Below are positions 45,307-61,883 of a stretch of 64,000 bases of DNA, piece by piece (within the stretch, counting starts at the first letter, position 1; each line of letters starts with the position of its first letter). Source of the stretch: Oscheius onirici (Eukaryota > Nematoda > Chromadorea > Rhabditida > Rhabditidae); the NCBI GenBank assembly GCA_932521025.1, contig OW051473.1, positions 11,036,001 through 11,100,000 of the forward strand. Reading direction: 5' to 3'. The translations under genes were made by a program, and so were the position numbers. The notes beneath the pieces were generated by a model. It did not search any database and was not told where the DNA came from. It saw only the letters and a list, made by a program, of their open reading frames with translations.

Positions 45307-46943
45307 TTACCAGTTTAACAGTTCGGCAGTGTCTTCCAAGAAACACTTGAGTCTGTCCATGGCCTCCTTCAATTTTCCCTCCGTGCTCAGTATGCTATTT
45401 TCCCAGAAGGCTACGGCGAAAGTTGTCCAAACACAGCCAGTAGGTAGATAAAACTTATACTCTTCCTTAACACGGCTTTATGAAAAGAAACTCTTGATTA
45501 CTCACTTCCAGTTGTTCGCGACTGAAAGAAAGTTTTCCGTCACTTTTCGCCTCCAAAAGATTGTAATAATGATTCAAAAGCGAGGTCGTCATGCGTCTTC
45601 TGATTGCTGAGCTTGTACACGTTGTCAACAGTCTCATTATGTCTTCAACAACATTCCCAGCATGAGCTAGCTGCCAGTCAACAATTGCACTCAGGGTATC
45701 ACCACGCCATAAAAAATTTGCAGTCCACATGTCACCGTGAACCAGGACAACAGGTCTCTCTAAAAATTAAGTAAAACGATGTGAAAATTCACTTTACCGT
45801 CGGTTTCATAGGCAGTCCTGAACCAGTGGGTATAATGCTCCTTTGACTTTAACGTGTTGTTCATCATCTTCTCTCCCAAATCTCCGAAAAATTCTTTATG
45901 TTTAGTGAAGAAAGTGGTGCACAAGGCCAAGAGCATAGGGGTACAGCTCATTCCAAGCTCTTCTTGCTAAATTTACAGGTTTTATGAAAAATGTGACTCT
46001 TACAGCTGGGCTCATTGGCTTCCGCCATGACTTGTTTTTCAAGGACCAGTGCTGAAGTTCGACGATTTGATCGATCAGGATGTATAGCTGTAAAAAGTTC
46101 GTATTTAATGATAATTGATGGGAGAAACAGTTTTGTTTTAGGTATGGCAAGATCTACTGTGTTTTTATAACAAAAATATGGAATCCGTTTGAACACTGAC
46201 AAGGACTTAGACCATTCAAAAGCAAATCGTTGACCATTCTGAACAAAAAATGCTTAAGATGTTTTGATATCAAGACATATTGCCAATGTAATAAATTGTT
46301 AGGCTTAGACACGAACACTTTTTGATTCATTCTTGGGCAAGCTTCTACCAGCAGAAAATTTGCAGACTTTTATTGCCCAAACAACTTTTTGGCAATCTAC
46401 CTGTGCCTCGTCAAAACCGGGAATCAAAGGCTTCACAGTGCAATCAACTATCTCTTCCATGATAATGCATGGAGTTTGTGCATCCGACTTGCCGACGCAG
46501 AACAGCTTAGGAACCTTGACATTGTGCCCTGAGAACTTTTGATTTTTCCTTAGATGACTAAAAATCTACCTCCTTGGTTCAACACAGCCAGAGTCTCACA
46601 TTCAGTGTCATGGAAAGCTTCCTGGATAATATTTGCGCGACCATCGTCTTCCGTCTTGCCACCAGCTTTTTCGACAGCTTCCATACCTCCAGCAGGGGAA
46701 GGGGTCTTAAAAGTGTTTTTTTTGAAAATTTTGAGATCTCGCCTTCAAAATAACCGTAGCCGGAATTTTTGAGCTCCCGCTAAGATGAAGTCTTCGAATA
46801 ACTGACATGTATCCGACTGCATCCGAACCAAGAGCCGAAACATTGACGATCTTAATAGGCTCGGCGAACTTGGCACAAAGTTGAAATTCTAGCCATAGGG
46901 TGTTAACGGCCGTACCTTCGATGAATTCCTCGGTGTAGACCAT
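45307..46943 (-). CDS. CHK/EcKL kinase-like protein (DUF1679 type)
   Basis: Small-molecule kinase-like fold related to choline and aminoglycoside kinases. It starts MVYTEEFIEGTAVNTLWLEF (46943). Early lobe: VGYMSVIRRLHLSGSSKIPA, TVILK with the candidate ATP-binding Lys, and ECETLAVLNQGG. Hinge region: KLFCVGKSDAQTPCIIMEEI. The Brenner motif is intact, VVLVHGDMWTANFLW, followed by DTLSAIVDWQLAHAGN with the metal-binding Asp. The end is DTAELLNW-TAA at 45307. The family is strongly expanded in nematodes and insects, and substrates are mostly unknown; a role in detoxification or steroid phosphorylation is only a family-level suggestion. Length and motifs look complete. Confidence 0.85.
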
Positions 46944-48228
46944 CTAAATTGACATCAATGGCTAGCAATTTTGAGGATGAAAAGTGGCAACATGGACAAC
47001 CAAACAGTCTTTGTTTTTGGACAGCAGACTGGGCAATGCCCTCTATTGAGTCTTATGGGGAGGTAGCTCATAGATAAGATATTGATAAGCGAATCTGCGT
47101 CTCTTCTGACAAAAAATGTTTTAGCACATTTTGGATACAAGTCTCCGAGCACATTACCTTCGAACTTTGTGCAATTTGTGAATGATCACCATGTCATGAT
47201 TTAATACTATGAATTAACCTCCCTTGGACTATATGCAGTTTGTTCCTTATCAACCATGTGGTTTACATCAGTAGCGATCTATAATCATTGATCTTCATGG
47301 GAACAAGGAAAGTTTTGATGGACTAGAACAACTAGTTCCGACATTGTTTATTAACCAACAAGAAAATAAGTTTTCAGACTCTTAACTGACGGAATTGTAG
47401 CCTTGTACGTTATGATTGTTAATAAAACTGTCACAAACTACCTCCGAATTAGACGTCGTTGTCCAGCCAAGAACTTGACTGTTATTGAAGATGTTGGTCT
47501 AGTTCCTCTATCTATTCATGCAGATTTATTGGCAGTTTATGTACTGTGGAGTTTCTTGAACTTGACGACTCTGATCATTACAAAATCATATATTCTGCTT
47601 GGTTACTCACCTTGACTGTTCTCCTTACAACTTTAAAAGAACAGCCATGTCAAGAGTCTTTTTATTGCCCATTTGAGTTTATCTCTGAAAAAACAGGCGT
47701 TTCTGGAGCCGAATCTTCTGACTTTAGACCAGAGAGATCATTTGGGTCAACCCTACACCTTGTTTACAGAAAAAGAGATATTATAACAAAACCCTATCTA
47801 CGTTGCTACTGAGTGAAATATGCAGAACAGTCGCTGACAGTTCCCTCTAACCTAAACAGAACCCATTCGGCATCCCGTATTCATACAAACGCAACCTTTA
47901 AAGGGCAATTAAATCCCTGAAATCGATGAATTGCCCCTACGCAAACAAAAAAGTTTTACTTTTCATAGCGACCCAGATATGGAGGACACGGACTAAAGCG
48001 AAGCATTTATTACAGTAATATTTTTCAGGACCATCTAACATCGAGCAAACAAGTAATTGCGATCTAAATTAACCGTTTTCCGTGAGGCTGTCAAAGCCTA
48101 CAACAGGAGGCAAGAGAGGGAAATAAATAGCTGGATAAATATGAGCAAGGGGGGTTTCTACGTTTTGGCGCTTAGTTGCAGTGTTATGACAACAGAATTC
48201 AGTTTTTACGGGGATAAAAATGGAGATT
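46944..48228. other. Intergenic, nothing recognised
   Basis: Some moderately long open stretches (for example 47403-47812) lack splice context or similarity. No gene is proposed. Confidence 0.45.
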
Positions 48229-49781
48229 CTAATCTTGGTCAGGAGGCTGCTCAAAGCCGTCTTCCGTCTCATAAAGAATATCTACAATCTTGTTGACGTC
48301 TAGGTTACCGAGAGTTTCGTTCTCTTGACACAGGATCTGCAAAAATTGGGTAACCAATAAATAGTAAAATTGTGTACCTCTATGCGTCGCAGCTTTCCAA
48401 AGTAAAAGTCTCTCTCTCCGCCAACGTTCTGCATTACTAGCTCGTCTTCTTCCAGCTTCTTCTTGGCCTGAAAGTAAAGAATTGAACACAATCTGTGAAA
48501 AACAGTAAAATATCCTCCTTTTTTGACATTTGCGTCTCTTACGTTCCCCATAATGATTTCGCCTTCATTGTTACGTGACTTTTACGACTTTTGCGCGAAA
48601 CATTTTATAGCAACTCTGTTTAGGAGTTAATATTCTTTTCGGTGTCGTTTAACACGGTTATATGGTTTTATGTTCCCGCAAATACAAAGGTCAGTTGTGG
48701 GAGAATGTCCCCTTATGGTGTTGAAATAGACTCTGAGCTATTTTTGCCAAAAAACACATGAATCCAGCTCCACTCTGTGAAGCATTTTAAGAAAACATAA
48801 AAATTAATGGTGACTCACCTCTGCAAGTTCGTCTCTTAGCCTCCTAACTTCATCCAGAACTTCTTGAAGTCTCTTGTCGTCCGCTAGCTTGGGGTCTCCC
48901 AGATTGGAGTTCGATCGACTAGGAGCAGAGGAAACGGGCTAAAATACAAACCTAGATTCCAAAAATCTTTTTTTACCTTGGAAATGCTCGATCCGTTTGT
49001 TTTAGCAGCTGAAAAGCCGGCGGCTCTCGGAGTCGGAGCTACCATTTTGGAGCGGGTAGCAGTAGCAGGTCGCCTAAAATGAATGCATAATTTGACGAAT
49101 GAGTAACCGAGCGGCTGATGACTAAGTGAGATACTCACGGGGCTGAAATGGTACGGGCTGCGGCAGGAGCCTTAGGACTAGCTACTCCGGCATTAGAAGC
49201 AGCTCCACTTCCAAGTTGAGCGCCACCTCGTGCCTCCAGAGCGTAATAATCTTGTCCGTTATAGTTGCAATTAAAAAATTTCTTGAACCATTGGAGAAAC
49301 TCGAAATTGTCCTGAAAAAAAACTTGCAAAGGATCTCGGAAAAGCTACCTGGAACTTGGCCTTGATCAATCTTTCCACGGGGACGAGTTTATCCACACCG
49401 ATATTTTTCCAAGTTGTGGAAATTAACTTAAAAGGTTACTTTAAAGCAAGATTTGAAGTTGTTTACCTTCCAATTTTCCAGCCAATCCAGCTCGGAACGC
49501 GAATTCCACTTAACCTTGTTCATTTTCATGGAACCGGGGAAAAGAAGGTCTGTGAACTGAAAGAAGCATTTTTAAGGAAAGCTTTCTATAAAAACCTGGC
49601 AATAAGCTGCTCCATTGTGAAGTTCTTCAATCTTTGCAAAGCTGCTCTGCAGACAATCGTTTACCTAAAGGTTTTTGAATGGAAAATATTTCAAAACACC
49701 TACCCATTGCAAAAGTTCATGTCTGGACAAGTTGTCCGTTGTGGCTGAGGTGTTGATAACATTTATCACGTTATAGTTCAT
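48229..49781 (-). CDS. EB1-family microtubule plus-end tracking protein
   Basis: Starts [20 protein letters not shown] (49781). The calponin-homology domain reads [54 protein letters not shown] and [17 protein letters not shown]. It ends [21 protein letters not shown] basic Ala/Pro/Ser linker ([20 protein letters not shown]) follows, then the EB-homology coiled coil ([34 protein letters not shown]). The protein tracks growing microtubule ends in the cytoplasm. The last residues are [12 protein letters not shown], so the usual C-terminal EEY/F that recruits CAP-Gly proteins is missing. The stop follows directly, with no donor to add more. Confidence 0.93.
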
Positions 49782-50403
49782 TCCTAAAGATAAAATAGTA
49801 GTAGTTTTGCTTAAAAGAATAGCAAGAAATGGAAGCAAAGCAAAGTGCGGATTATTTTGATTAGCGCCAAGTGCGCGTCATAGAGGGGTCGGAAATGGTT
49901 GTGTGTGTGCGGGAAGCTCGGAGCAATGACTAACAATGGCCGAATTGTCGCCGTTTTGAAACGCGCCTAGGCTGTAACATGGCGCGCGCTTACCGCAAAA
50001 GAAGACATGTGGCTTTATCTGTCTTTCTCTAGATGGCCAATAAAATGTTTATTCCCAATATCGATGCCGATTGATTGACAGAGAGGGGAGAAAAAGGAAG
50101 ATAATGAGAATGAGACCATACTTGTCTCTATACTATATTGTCAGGGGCTGTCCCCTCACCTCAGATAACCATCTGCTGCGGGGCAGGGGTCACTTTGAAG
50201 AGACAGTTGGCGATGCGGCGAGACGCAGAACTCCGACGAAGATGTTAAACTAATGCCAGATTACCGGCCCGCCAGTTGTGGGGCCCCAGACTTAAGATAT
50301 CGCAATTTTATGAGATCAATTGTGCCCACGCCCTCTATCTCTCTTTTGCTTGTACAGATGGACAATTAGTCCCACCAACCATATGCTCTTGAGACCAAAC
50401 AAA
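49782..50403. other. Intergenic upstream of EB1
   Basis: Probable EB1 promoter region. No exon or RNA gene recognised. Confidence 0.4.
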
Positions 50404-51135
50404 TATAGAACGAGGAAGTCGCAATGGAAAATTTTTGAGAAACGCGCCTCTGAATTTCAGGTGGTCAACTCATGATGGGGTACCATGGTTCAAAAATATA
50501 AAATTTTCAAAAGTGGTTTTTATGCATTCTGAATCTGTTTTAGGCTCTTCTCAGACTTATCATACTGTTTTCGATCGATTTGATCACTTTTTGAAAACCA
50601 TTTTTGGAAAATTTATCATGATACCCCCATCATGAGTTGACCACCTGAAATTCAAAGGCGCTTTTCTCAAAAATTTTCCATTGCGACTTCCTCGTTCTAT
50701 ACATCCTTTTGTAGCCCAGATTGAGCTCTTTCATGGGCAACCGGGCGATTTCTTCAAAACCATTGGGTTAGCTCTGTGCAACTGCCGGAAGTTGGTCACT
50801 TTCGTAAATTTGACCCTTTGTATCTCAGTCAGGAAAAACTTCTGGAAAATCGGGTTTCTCCTGAGAACTTCACTGGGCAAAACCCACAAAACTGCGTTGT
50901 CAGAATTTTTAAAAACGCTTGGGATGTGCGCTTGCCACGTTTACAAAAACGTTTTTGCGTTCTAAATTTCGTCTTTTTGAGTGGTGCTCAGAATTTCTGA
51001 ACTACGACTTCTGATCTCTATACATGGCCAAATAGAGCTAACTTTACCTGTTCTTTTGGTCCCTGAAACAGCTCTCTAGCGCTTTTGGATCAAAAATTAT
51101 GACCGAGTTCGACAACATCTGTGGACCAACCGGAT
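50404..51135. mobile_element. Foldback/MITE-like element, copy 1 (outer left arm missing)
   Basis: Clearly related over about 700 bp to the element at 55852-56780, with shared blocks such as TTTTCGATCGATTTGA, ATTGAGCTCTTTCATGGGCA and CAGCTCTCTAGCG. It contains an inner inverted repeat: 50404-50490 is almost the reverse complement of 50618-50704. The outer left arm present in copy 2 is absent, and the sequence becomes unrelated exactly at 50404. No transposase ORF. Confidence 0.75.
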
Positions 51136-51374
51136 ACATGATTGTGTTAGACAATATGACCGGGAAAACGTCGAATGAGACATTTATAGCATTTGGGTCA
51201 ATATACAAATGGACTAGAGGTGTTAGCGATGAGTTTTTGTTATGACTGTGTATATTTGAAAAATAATAAGTAGAGAGCGAATGCCAACAAAATGGGTACC
51301 CGTTAATATATAGCTTTTTGACGGTACTAACTGTACTGAATACTATACAAGCGCCTAAGTTTCCGGAGAAGGGG

Positions 51375-55391
<4,017 letters not shown>

Positions 55392-55851
55392 TGTCTTCCG
55401 GCCCTTACTACTGAAAAAGCGACACATCACTACGAACAAAAAGAAAAACGAAAAAGTTTTGAACCAACCTTGTACTATAGGTAATCTGTTCGTGAGTTGA
55501 AGCTTGAGCGGTAATACTTTTGTCCTGCAAATCTGAGAAAAATTAGAATAAGAACAATGAAAAAGAAATATGATTTGGTAGAAAACCAGATAATTGTGGA
55601 ACAAAGCATTATTGACATCTTTTTATAAATGGAAACACCCGTGATGGATAGAACCCATGTAGAGGCACAATAACTGGGAAGCAGGAAAAATGACACCCAT
55701 AGCAACCATAGGTGAGAAGCAAAGCAATATCTAGTATTTCAATCCAAATCAAAGTCGTGTTGACCATCAGCAAGGGCGAGGGGCTCAGGAGCAGTGATCT
55801 GCAATGTGTTAGATTTCTCTGTTCATGTTTCCAAAGTAGTCAAAATATCTA
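55392..55851. other. Intergenic upstream of par-4
   Basis: Probable promoter region of par-4. Nothing else recognised. Confidence 0.4.
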
Positions 55852-56780
55852 TCGGGTTGGCCCATAATTGTTTGCACATGGGTTCATAACTTTTGATCCA
55901 AACATGTTAGAGAGCTGTTTCAAAAAAGAAAAGAATGAGCAAAATTTTATCTATTTGACAGTGTATATAGATCAGAGACCCTAGTTCAAAATTTTTGAGC
56001 ACCAGTCGAAAAGAAGAAATTTAGAACGCAAAAACGCCTTTTTAAAAATGGAAAGCGCACATCCCACGCGATTTTAAAAATTCTGACAACGCAGTTTTGT
56101 AGCATTTGATAAATTAATTTCTCAACCGAGACCCGATTTCCAGGAAATTTGGGTCAAATTTACGAAAAATTTTGTTCAGGTGGTTCAATCACAATGGGGG
56201 TATCAAGGGCCAAAACATAAAATTATCCAAAAGTGTTTTTATGCATTCTGAGCCTGTTTTAGGCCCTTCTGAGACTTATCAAATTGTTTTCGATCGATTT
56301 GACCACTTTTTGAAAACCACTTTTGGAAAATTTATCATGATACCCCCCATCATTAATTGAATCACCTGAACTTCAGAGTCGCGTTTCTCGAAAATTTTCT
56401 ATCGAGCCTTCTTTGTTTCATACAGGATTTTGTAGCCCAGATTGAGCTCTTTCATGGGCAACCGGGCGATTTCTTTAAAATCAAAAAATTTCCTGGAAAT
56501 CGGGTCTCGGTTGATAACTTTACTTATCAAATGCTACAAAACTGCGTTGTCAGAATTTTTAAAATCGCGTGGGATGTGCGCTTTCCATTTTTTTGCGTTT
56601 TTGCGTTCTAAATTTCATCTTTTCGACTGGTGCTCAAAAATTTTGAACTAGGGTCTCTGATCTCTATACACTGTCAAATAGATAAAATTTTGCTCATTCT
56701 TTTCTTTTTTGAAACAGCTCTCTAGCGTGTTTGGATCAAAAGTTATGAACCCATGTGCAAACAATTATGGGCCAACTCGA
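55852..56780. mobile_element. Mariner-like non-autonomous foldback element, copy 2 (complete)
   Basis: The left end (TCGGGTTGGCCCATAATTG) and right end (reverse complement TCGAGTTGGCCCATAATTG) begin terminal inverted repeats of about 300 bp each (about 55852-56150 and 56482-56780). A second, inner inverted pair lies at about 56175-56205 and 56337-56370. GGTTGGCCCATAA resembles mariner-type termini. A TA lies just left of the left end; the right side shows GA, so a clean TA duplication is not seen. There is no transposase, so it must have been moved by another element. Confidence 0.82.
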
Positions 56781-56910
56781 GATTTGGGAAGTTATAGACT
56801 CTTTCAAAAAGTGGAGGAAGTGTCGATACGTGTCGATCTCGGACATGTTAGACCAACTGTTCTCGCTTTTTCCTAACGGCAAAGAATCTAGTCATATCAA
56901 CAGAGGATCT

Positions 56911-58386
56911 CTAGAGCTAACAACAGCTTGTAAGAGATACCCCAAAAAAAAATTAGCAGTACCTCAATTTCCTGTTCAATCCAATCATTGTCCGCCGGCA
57001 TTATCTCTCCATCAACGATCAGTTCTTCTGATTCCTCCTCCATCGGCTCTACTCTCTGCGCCGATGTTTTCGGTAAAAGAGGCAGTGGCTGTTTCATAAA
57101 GTCGTCCGTCTCCATCTCAGGGTAATAGTCTTCTTCGTCCAATCGGGGAGGACCCCTGTGGATCAAGTTGTGGGTATATATGACAGTTTTCACAGGTTTC
57201 GTCATGACTCTTCTCCTGATTACGGTAGTAGAAGTTGAGAGACCCTTGTAGCCAGTACCTAAGTACAAAGTTTCCTTAAAAACAATGATGATCTTACCTA
57301 TATCATCGTCAATGAGGTACATAATGAGCTCCTGATCTGATCGTGCGCAGGGCTGTCGATCCGTAGGTCCTGAGAAAACTGTACTTTGGACTGAAAATAT
57401 AGCTTACCATTGAACCTCTCACTCGTATCGTGCTTCCTAATGTGCTCTCTAAAGTGACGAAAGCATTTTGAGCTGAAGGGACACAGCTTGTATGGACATC
57501 CATAGGTGCAAGATCGGCCAGGATGCTTCGAACTGAAAACGGAACGGTTAAGCGAAAATTCCGGAAAGAAACTACAGATAACACAATATCAGTTGGTCAC
57601 GGGAAGAGCTTAATTCGGAGAGGGGGAGCAATAGACTGCGCAACGAGGTCAGACAAAGTCCAACCCGTTTTCAGTATTTATGCAATGTATGACAAAAGAG
57701 AAAAACTGGATCTTTTGAATGGAACGGTCATAAAAGTCCATTGGTTCACGGACAGGGACGCGACCCATTACCACTGACGCCTATTGATTTTCGCGACCTG
57801 TGTAGGTGAAAGTTATTCTATGGCATTGACCAAAGACTACTTACCTAACGTGTTGTTGATAGCTGGCCGGTTCCATATAGACCTGTGGACAGTAGGGGCA
57901 GCGATAGCCCCAGTCCTGGGCCGGAGTATGGTTCCGTAAGACGTGACGACGTAGCGTCATTTGACTAGCTGGAAAACCTTTTTTTGCTTTCAGTTAATGA
58001 AAAACATACCAGCTGAATACTCGCAAAATTCGCAGGCAAATGGACGTTTCTGAGTGTGAATGTTCATGTGCTCGTTGAAGGATCTCTTTGAACTTAGAAA
58101 TCTGTTGCATTCCCTGAATTTTTGTGAATTTCCCCATAAAAAAACCACATACGGGCACTTCCAAGCTCTTTGCTCTTTGGCGAATGGAAATTTCTTCACT
58201 CTTTTTGGATCACTAGCGCTGGCCACCTTGAAACTGTTGACAACTCTGACCTGGAAGTCAAAAATTTTCTTTTAAAGTAAATTTTGATACCGGCTGTTCT
58301 CCTTCAGGAACGTTGTAAGCCAGGCGGATGGCTTTTAGCTCGCTAGACATGGCTGCTCTCTCCATGGGCCTACTGACCGACGCCAT
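56911..58386 (-). CDS. C2H2 zinc-finger protein
   Basis: Starts MASVSRPMERAAMSSELKAI (58386) and continues VASASDPKRVKKFPFAKEQR. Fingers follow: WKCP(intron)ECNRFLSSKRSFNEHMNIH, FACEFCEYSA...MTLRRHVLRNH, and YRCPYCPQVYMEPASYQQHV. A final unit has CPFSSKCFRHFREHIRKH. The C-terminal half is acidic (LDEEDYYPEMETDDFMKQPL, EPMEEESEELIVDGEIMPAD), as in activation or interaction regions. It ends EIEL-TAG. Two or three regular C2H2 fingers plus one irregular finger suggest a nuclear DNA- or RNA-binding regulator. No orthologue recognised. Confidence 0.82.
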
Positions 58387-60484
58387 CTGAAATTATGTAT
58401 TGCAAAAATTTTATAAAAATAAAAGATGGAAAATTAGCGTAGGAACCTTAAAAACGTCGCGTTTTAAGCTTTAAGATGCTTTCCGTTTGTTTTTATGATT
58501 TTTCAGTACCACGTGCAAAATCACAGCAAAATCTGCGGCCACCTCAACAAACACTTTAAGTTTAGAAATTTCGAATTTAGCTAAAAGTGCTTTTTTTAGA
58601 TTTCTTAGAAAGAGACGTAAAAATAGAGAGAAAGGGCAAAAATTCTTCCATAAAAGTAGGAAAACTTACTGCCGAAAACAGGTGTATGCTGTTTACGTAC
58701 TCTCGTCGGACGAAAATAGCACCTTTGAGAATTTTAAGGGGGAATAAAGCTGATCGGTTTGCGGAAAGAAGATACGATAAGTGACTAGAGAAGACATTAT
58801 CCGCTTAAAGAATGATTTAGAGTTTAAAAAGTTTGAAAAAGTATGCACGTGGACACACGGATAGCATAATTAAATCAGCTGATTGACATGGCTATTCAGG
58901 CGGTGTTGGAATAACAGAAACAATAAATGTGCGTATAATTAGTTTCCTGATTGTTTTCAATGTACACTGTTAGCTTAGATAACACTATTTTTCAGGACCT
59001 GTACATTTCAACAGTTCTGCTATCGAAAGTTCTCTACTCAGGAAGAAGTCGGTCTTCTACAGTTACTGCAAAAGAAGCTTGGTTTCGTCGGAACTCCTTC
59101 CTTCTAGAACTTATTGTTCTCATAGATTCCTAGGTTTTCTAATGAAAATTTCCCACAAGAAACTTGTATTTTTTGAGAAGGTATGAGCGTAAAAATCAAA
59201 CAGACCAACTCTGATAAAATATTATGTGAAAAACTGAATCAAAGGCTTTCCAGCGTTTTTCTTGCAACAACCTATATTTGAACTACATGTGAGAAATCAG
59301 TCTTTGCAGATACATGGAATATAAACTATCTCCCTTGTTATCAGGCCAGTTTGCAATTCAAGTTGTGGCGTATCATTTCATGCAGAACTACACAAAATAA
59401 TAGTGATTCACGCCGGTTCTCTGTTGTGTGGGTTACTGTTTTCCTCACAGGTTTCTGCAATTCTTAGCGGAAAAGAAGATCGTATGAAAAACAGGTTTCA
59501 TCATGCTCTATTTTTGATTTCCCAGTTTCTATTTTCATCTCATATCATTCACACCCTGTCATAGTAATTTTATAAGCGTTGGATGACTTTTCCTAAAATC
59601 CGATGGTTTTCTGATCTTCCTAGTTTAAACTTATTAAAAAAGGTACTCATACTATATAATTTGCCGCCTAATGATAGGTTTTATCAGCTGCTCATCGAGC
59701 TTCCAAGAAGCTGAATATGAAGCATCACTCTTTTTCTGAAGCCCCAACTAATCATATGCTCTCAAGCTGATTCAATCAACCAGCCTTTTTCATGTTTACG
59801 AATGTATCAAATGCTGCTTCCACTTCCTGAAGAGCATCAGCATATCATTTTGCCCCTCCCAACAATTATCGACTGCCCGATCTGTTTGAATGTTCAGCTA
59901 CTCAATAGCGCGCCGCGGCAGCAGCATTTTCAATGGGAGGGGGGCCTGTTCGCACTTATATTTTTTAAGATTTGGCTCATGGCAATTTTTTTCTCTACTT
60001 CTCCCCCGTCTGCACAGTCCTCCCGAGAGTGAGGCCGCAACACATGTCTGAGTGCGGACAGCCGTCCCGGCGCTCTGCCACACTAGTCAAGAAACTGCGC
60101 TTCTGCCACAGAGAGAGTTCCTGTTTGTTCTGTACTCTTTTAGCTCTCTGCTCTCCCCGTCCTCGTGTGTGTTGTGTTTTGTTGAGGGCACGCACACACA
60201 GTTTCTTTTTATATACAGCCCACCCTTCATCACAGGCACTAACTTTGTCCTGTTACACCAGAACTTAAATCTTCCCTCACTCTGGGGCGGACTTGGCTCA
60301 ATTTACCGCAGTTTTTTGTGCTGCTCCCAATGCGTCTGATTGCTTAGACGACGGGGCCAAAACGTCTTTTTTGTTGGATTTTGCTGGAATAAATTTGTCA
60401 CTTGTGAATAATTACCCTTTCAATAGCGGCATCTAATTTGACCGGGCAGCTTTTCATGTTCCACGGCAATCAAACCTTTTTCAG
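58387..60484. other. Intergenic, 2.1 kb
   Basis: No exon chain, RNA gene or clear repeat recognised. The right part is CT-rich with many stops. Confidence 0.5.
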
Positions 60485-61353
60485 ATGATTCTAAACTACA
60501 ATGAGTTCAACTGCTTACTTCTCGTCATCACTGCCGTTGTCTCAATAGTAGCCGCAATTACTCTTATATTTTTGTATTGCAAATTCCGATGTGGGTGCTG
60601 TAGGAGCCGATCAGTTACTTTAAACCAGCCAAGGCAGTCCATTTACAATGAAGAAGGCCGCATAGAAACGTGAGTGCTGATATCAGAGTCGGGGAGAGTT
60701 ACACGTCTCGGCGGGAGTCGCTAGACATGGCCGCCATAGCTCAGTCGGTTAGAGCGTGGGTCTAATAAGCCCAAGGTCGCAGGTTCGACCCCTGCTGGCG
60801 GCAAATGTTTTGCAATTTCCATAAAGTATCAATTTTTGTCTTTCATTGGAATTATCCATTTTTCCAGGTCTTTTCATTGAAATTATCCATATCTTTGCAT
60901 AACACTTATGTTCTCCATATCTAAGCTGTCTTATTTAATTAAATTCAGTTTGAAAGTAACAACAGTTAACATTTAAGGAAACCAGTAACTGTTTTTTTTC
61001 TTTCACAAGCAAAAATCGAGTTTCAACTTTCTTCCTTTCTATTCACAGTGTCCTTACAGGGCCATTTTTTTGCTGAGTTTAAAAAACAGCCTCAAAAACT
61101 CAAAATTAAGTAGGAAGGGCTTCTACTGCGATTTTGTGTGGGTGTAGGTAGTGACAAAGACATGATAAAAAAGTATCACATACCTAGAAGATGAGAAGAA
61201 AGCTGTGTTTCTAAAAAATTGGTTCATAAATACGTCTGAAGCTAGCTATTTTTCAGAGTGAGAATGCAAGATCACGAGTTTGATTTCATTGACGATCGCC
61301 AAACAGATGTGATATCCTCCTCCGTCCGGGTCAAATCTCTTCACAACTTGTAA
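60485..61353 (+). CDS. Tiny signal-anchor membrane protein (93 aa)
   Basis: Exons 60485-60669 and 61257-61353 join in phase. The ATG directly follows a TTTTTCAG acceptor, which suggests trans-splicing. MILNYNEFN precedes one helix (CLLLVITAVVSIVAAITLIF), then a Cys-rich basic juxtamembrane segment (CKFRCGCCRSRSVTLN) and an acidic tail (MQDHEFDFIDDRQTDVISSS). The end is KSLHNL-TAA. Its layout is like the neighbouring PPxY protein at 61884, but it has no PPxY. The juxtamembrane cysteines could be palmitoylated. The 587-nt intron holds a tRNA gene in the same orientation. Confidence 0.62.
60730..60803 (+). tRNA. tRNA-Ile (anticodon AAT)
   Basis: A full cloverleaf can be drawn. The acceptor stem is GCCGCCA/TGGCGGC. 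The D arm region is TAGCTCAGTCGGTTAGAGC (A box). The anticodon stem TGGGT/GCCCA encloses loop CTAATAA. The T arm is GCAGG-TTCGACC-CCTGC (B box), with discriminator A. A TTTT terminator follows at 60807. No tRNA intron. It is nested in the intron of the small membrane-protein gene, same strand. Confidence 0.95.
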
Positions 61354-61883
61354 ACGTTCACAAAAAGATTACAGAGCTGCATTTTCTTTCCTCAATCACT
61401 TGTATAATCCCAGTTTTTTGGTCTCTTCACTTTTTCCCCGCTTCTCAGATAATAAACTTTTCGTCCCCAGACGTTTTGTCACGGCAAACTCACACCTTCA
61501 AATTGGAACTAAACGGCTTTATTGTCAGTTCTTTTCAGCGGTGAGCTCCATAAAGGGGGTGGATCGATACGTGCCAGCTGCTTTCGTCTTTCATCCACCA
61601 CGAGCCATGCATCTTACACATTTCATCCTATTGTGTAGTTTTGCACTAATGTTCTTTATCTTATGCATTTTTATACAAAATTCCTCTCAAAGCTCTCTGA
61701 ATTTCGTCGATAGCGTATTCCCACCACGCATCTGGAATCAATGAGCCTCGTTTTGCTGAGACGCGCTCTCTTCCGCGTGAGTTCTTGCGATTCGATAAAG
61801 CTTTGAATACTTGAAAATATTCATGAATCTCCATTTTTAACTTACCAAGCAATGTTTTTATGATATTTTTTCAATTTTTCAGT
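61354..61883. other. Short intergenic gap
   Basis: Contains an open frame from 61607 (MHLTHFILLCSFALMFFILC to a stop at 61744) with a hydrophobic segment but no splice or family support. Otherwise nothing recognised. Confidence 0.35.

Noticed and set aside
47403-47812. Two overlapping open frames of 70 and 88 codons
   Set aside because: No flanking splice sites or recognisable protein; AT-rich noncoding sequence often yields such frames.
61400-61744. 114-codon open frame upstream of the PPxY gene with a hydrophobic C-terminal part
   Set aside because: No splice link to 61884, low-complexity composition and no family resemblance; kept only as a note in the gap entry.
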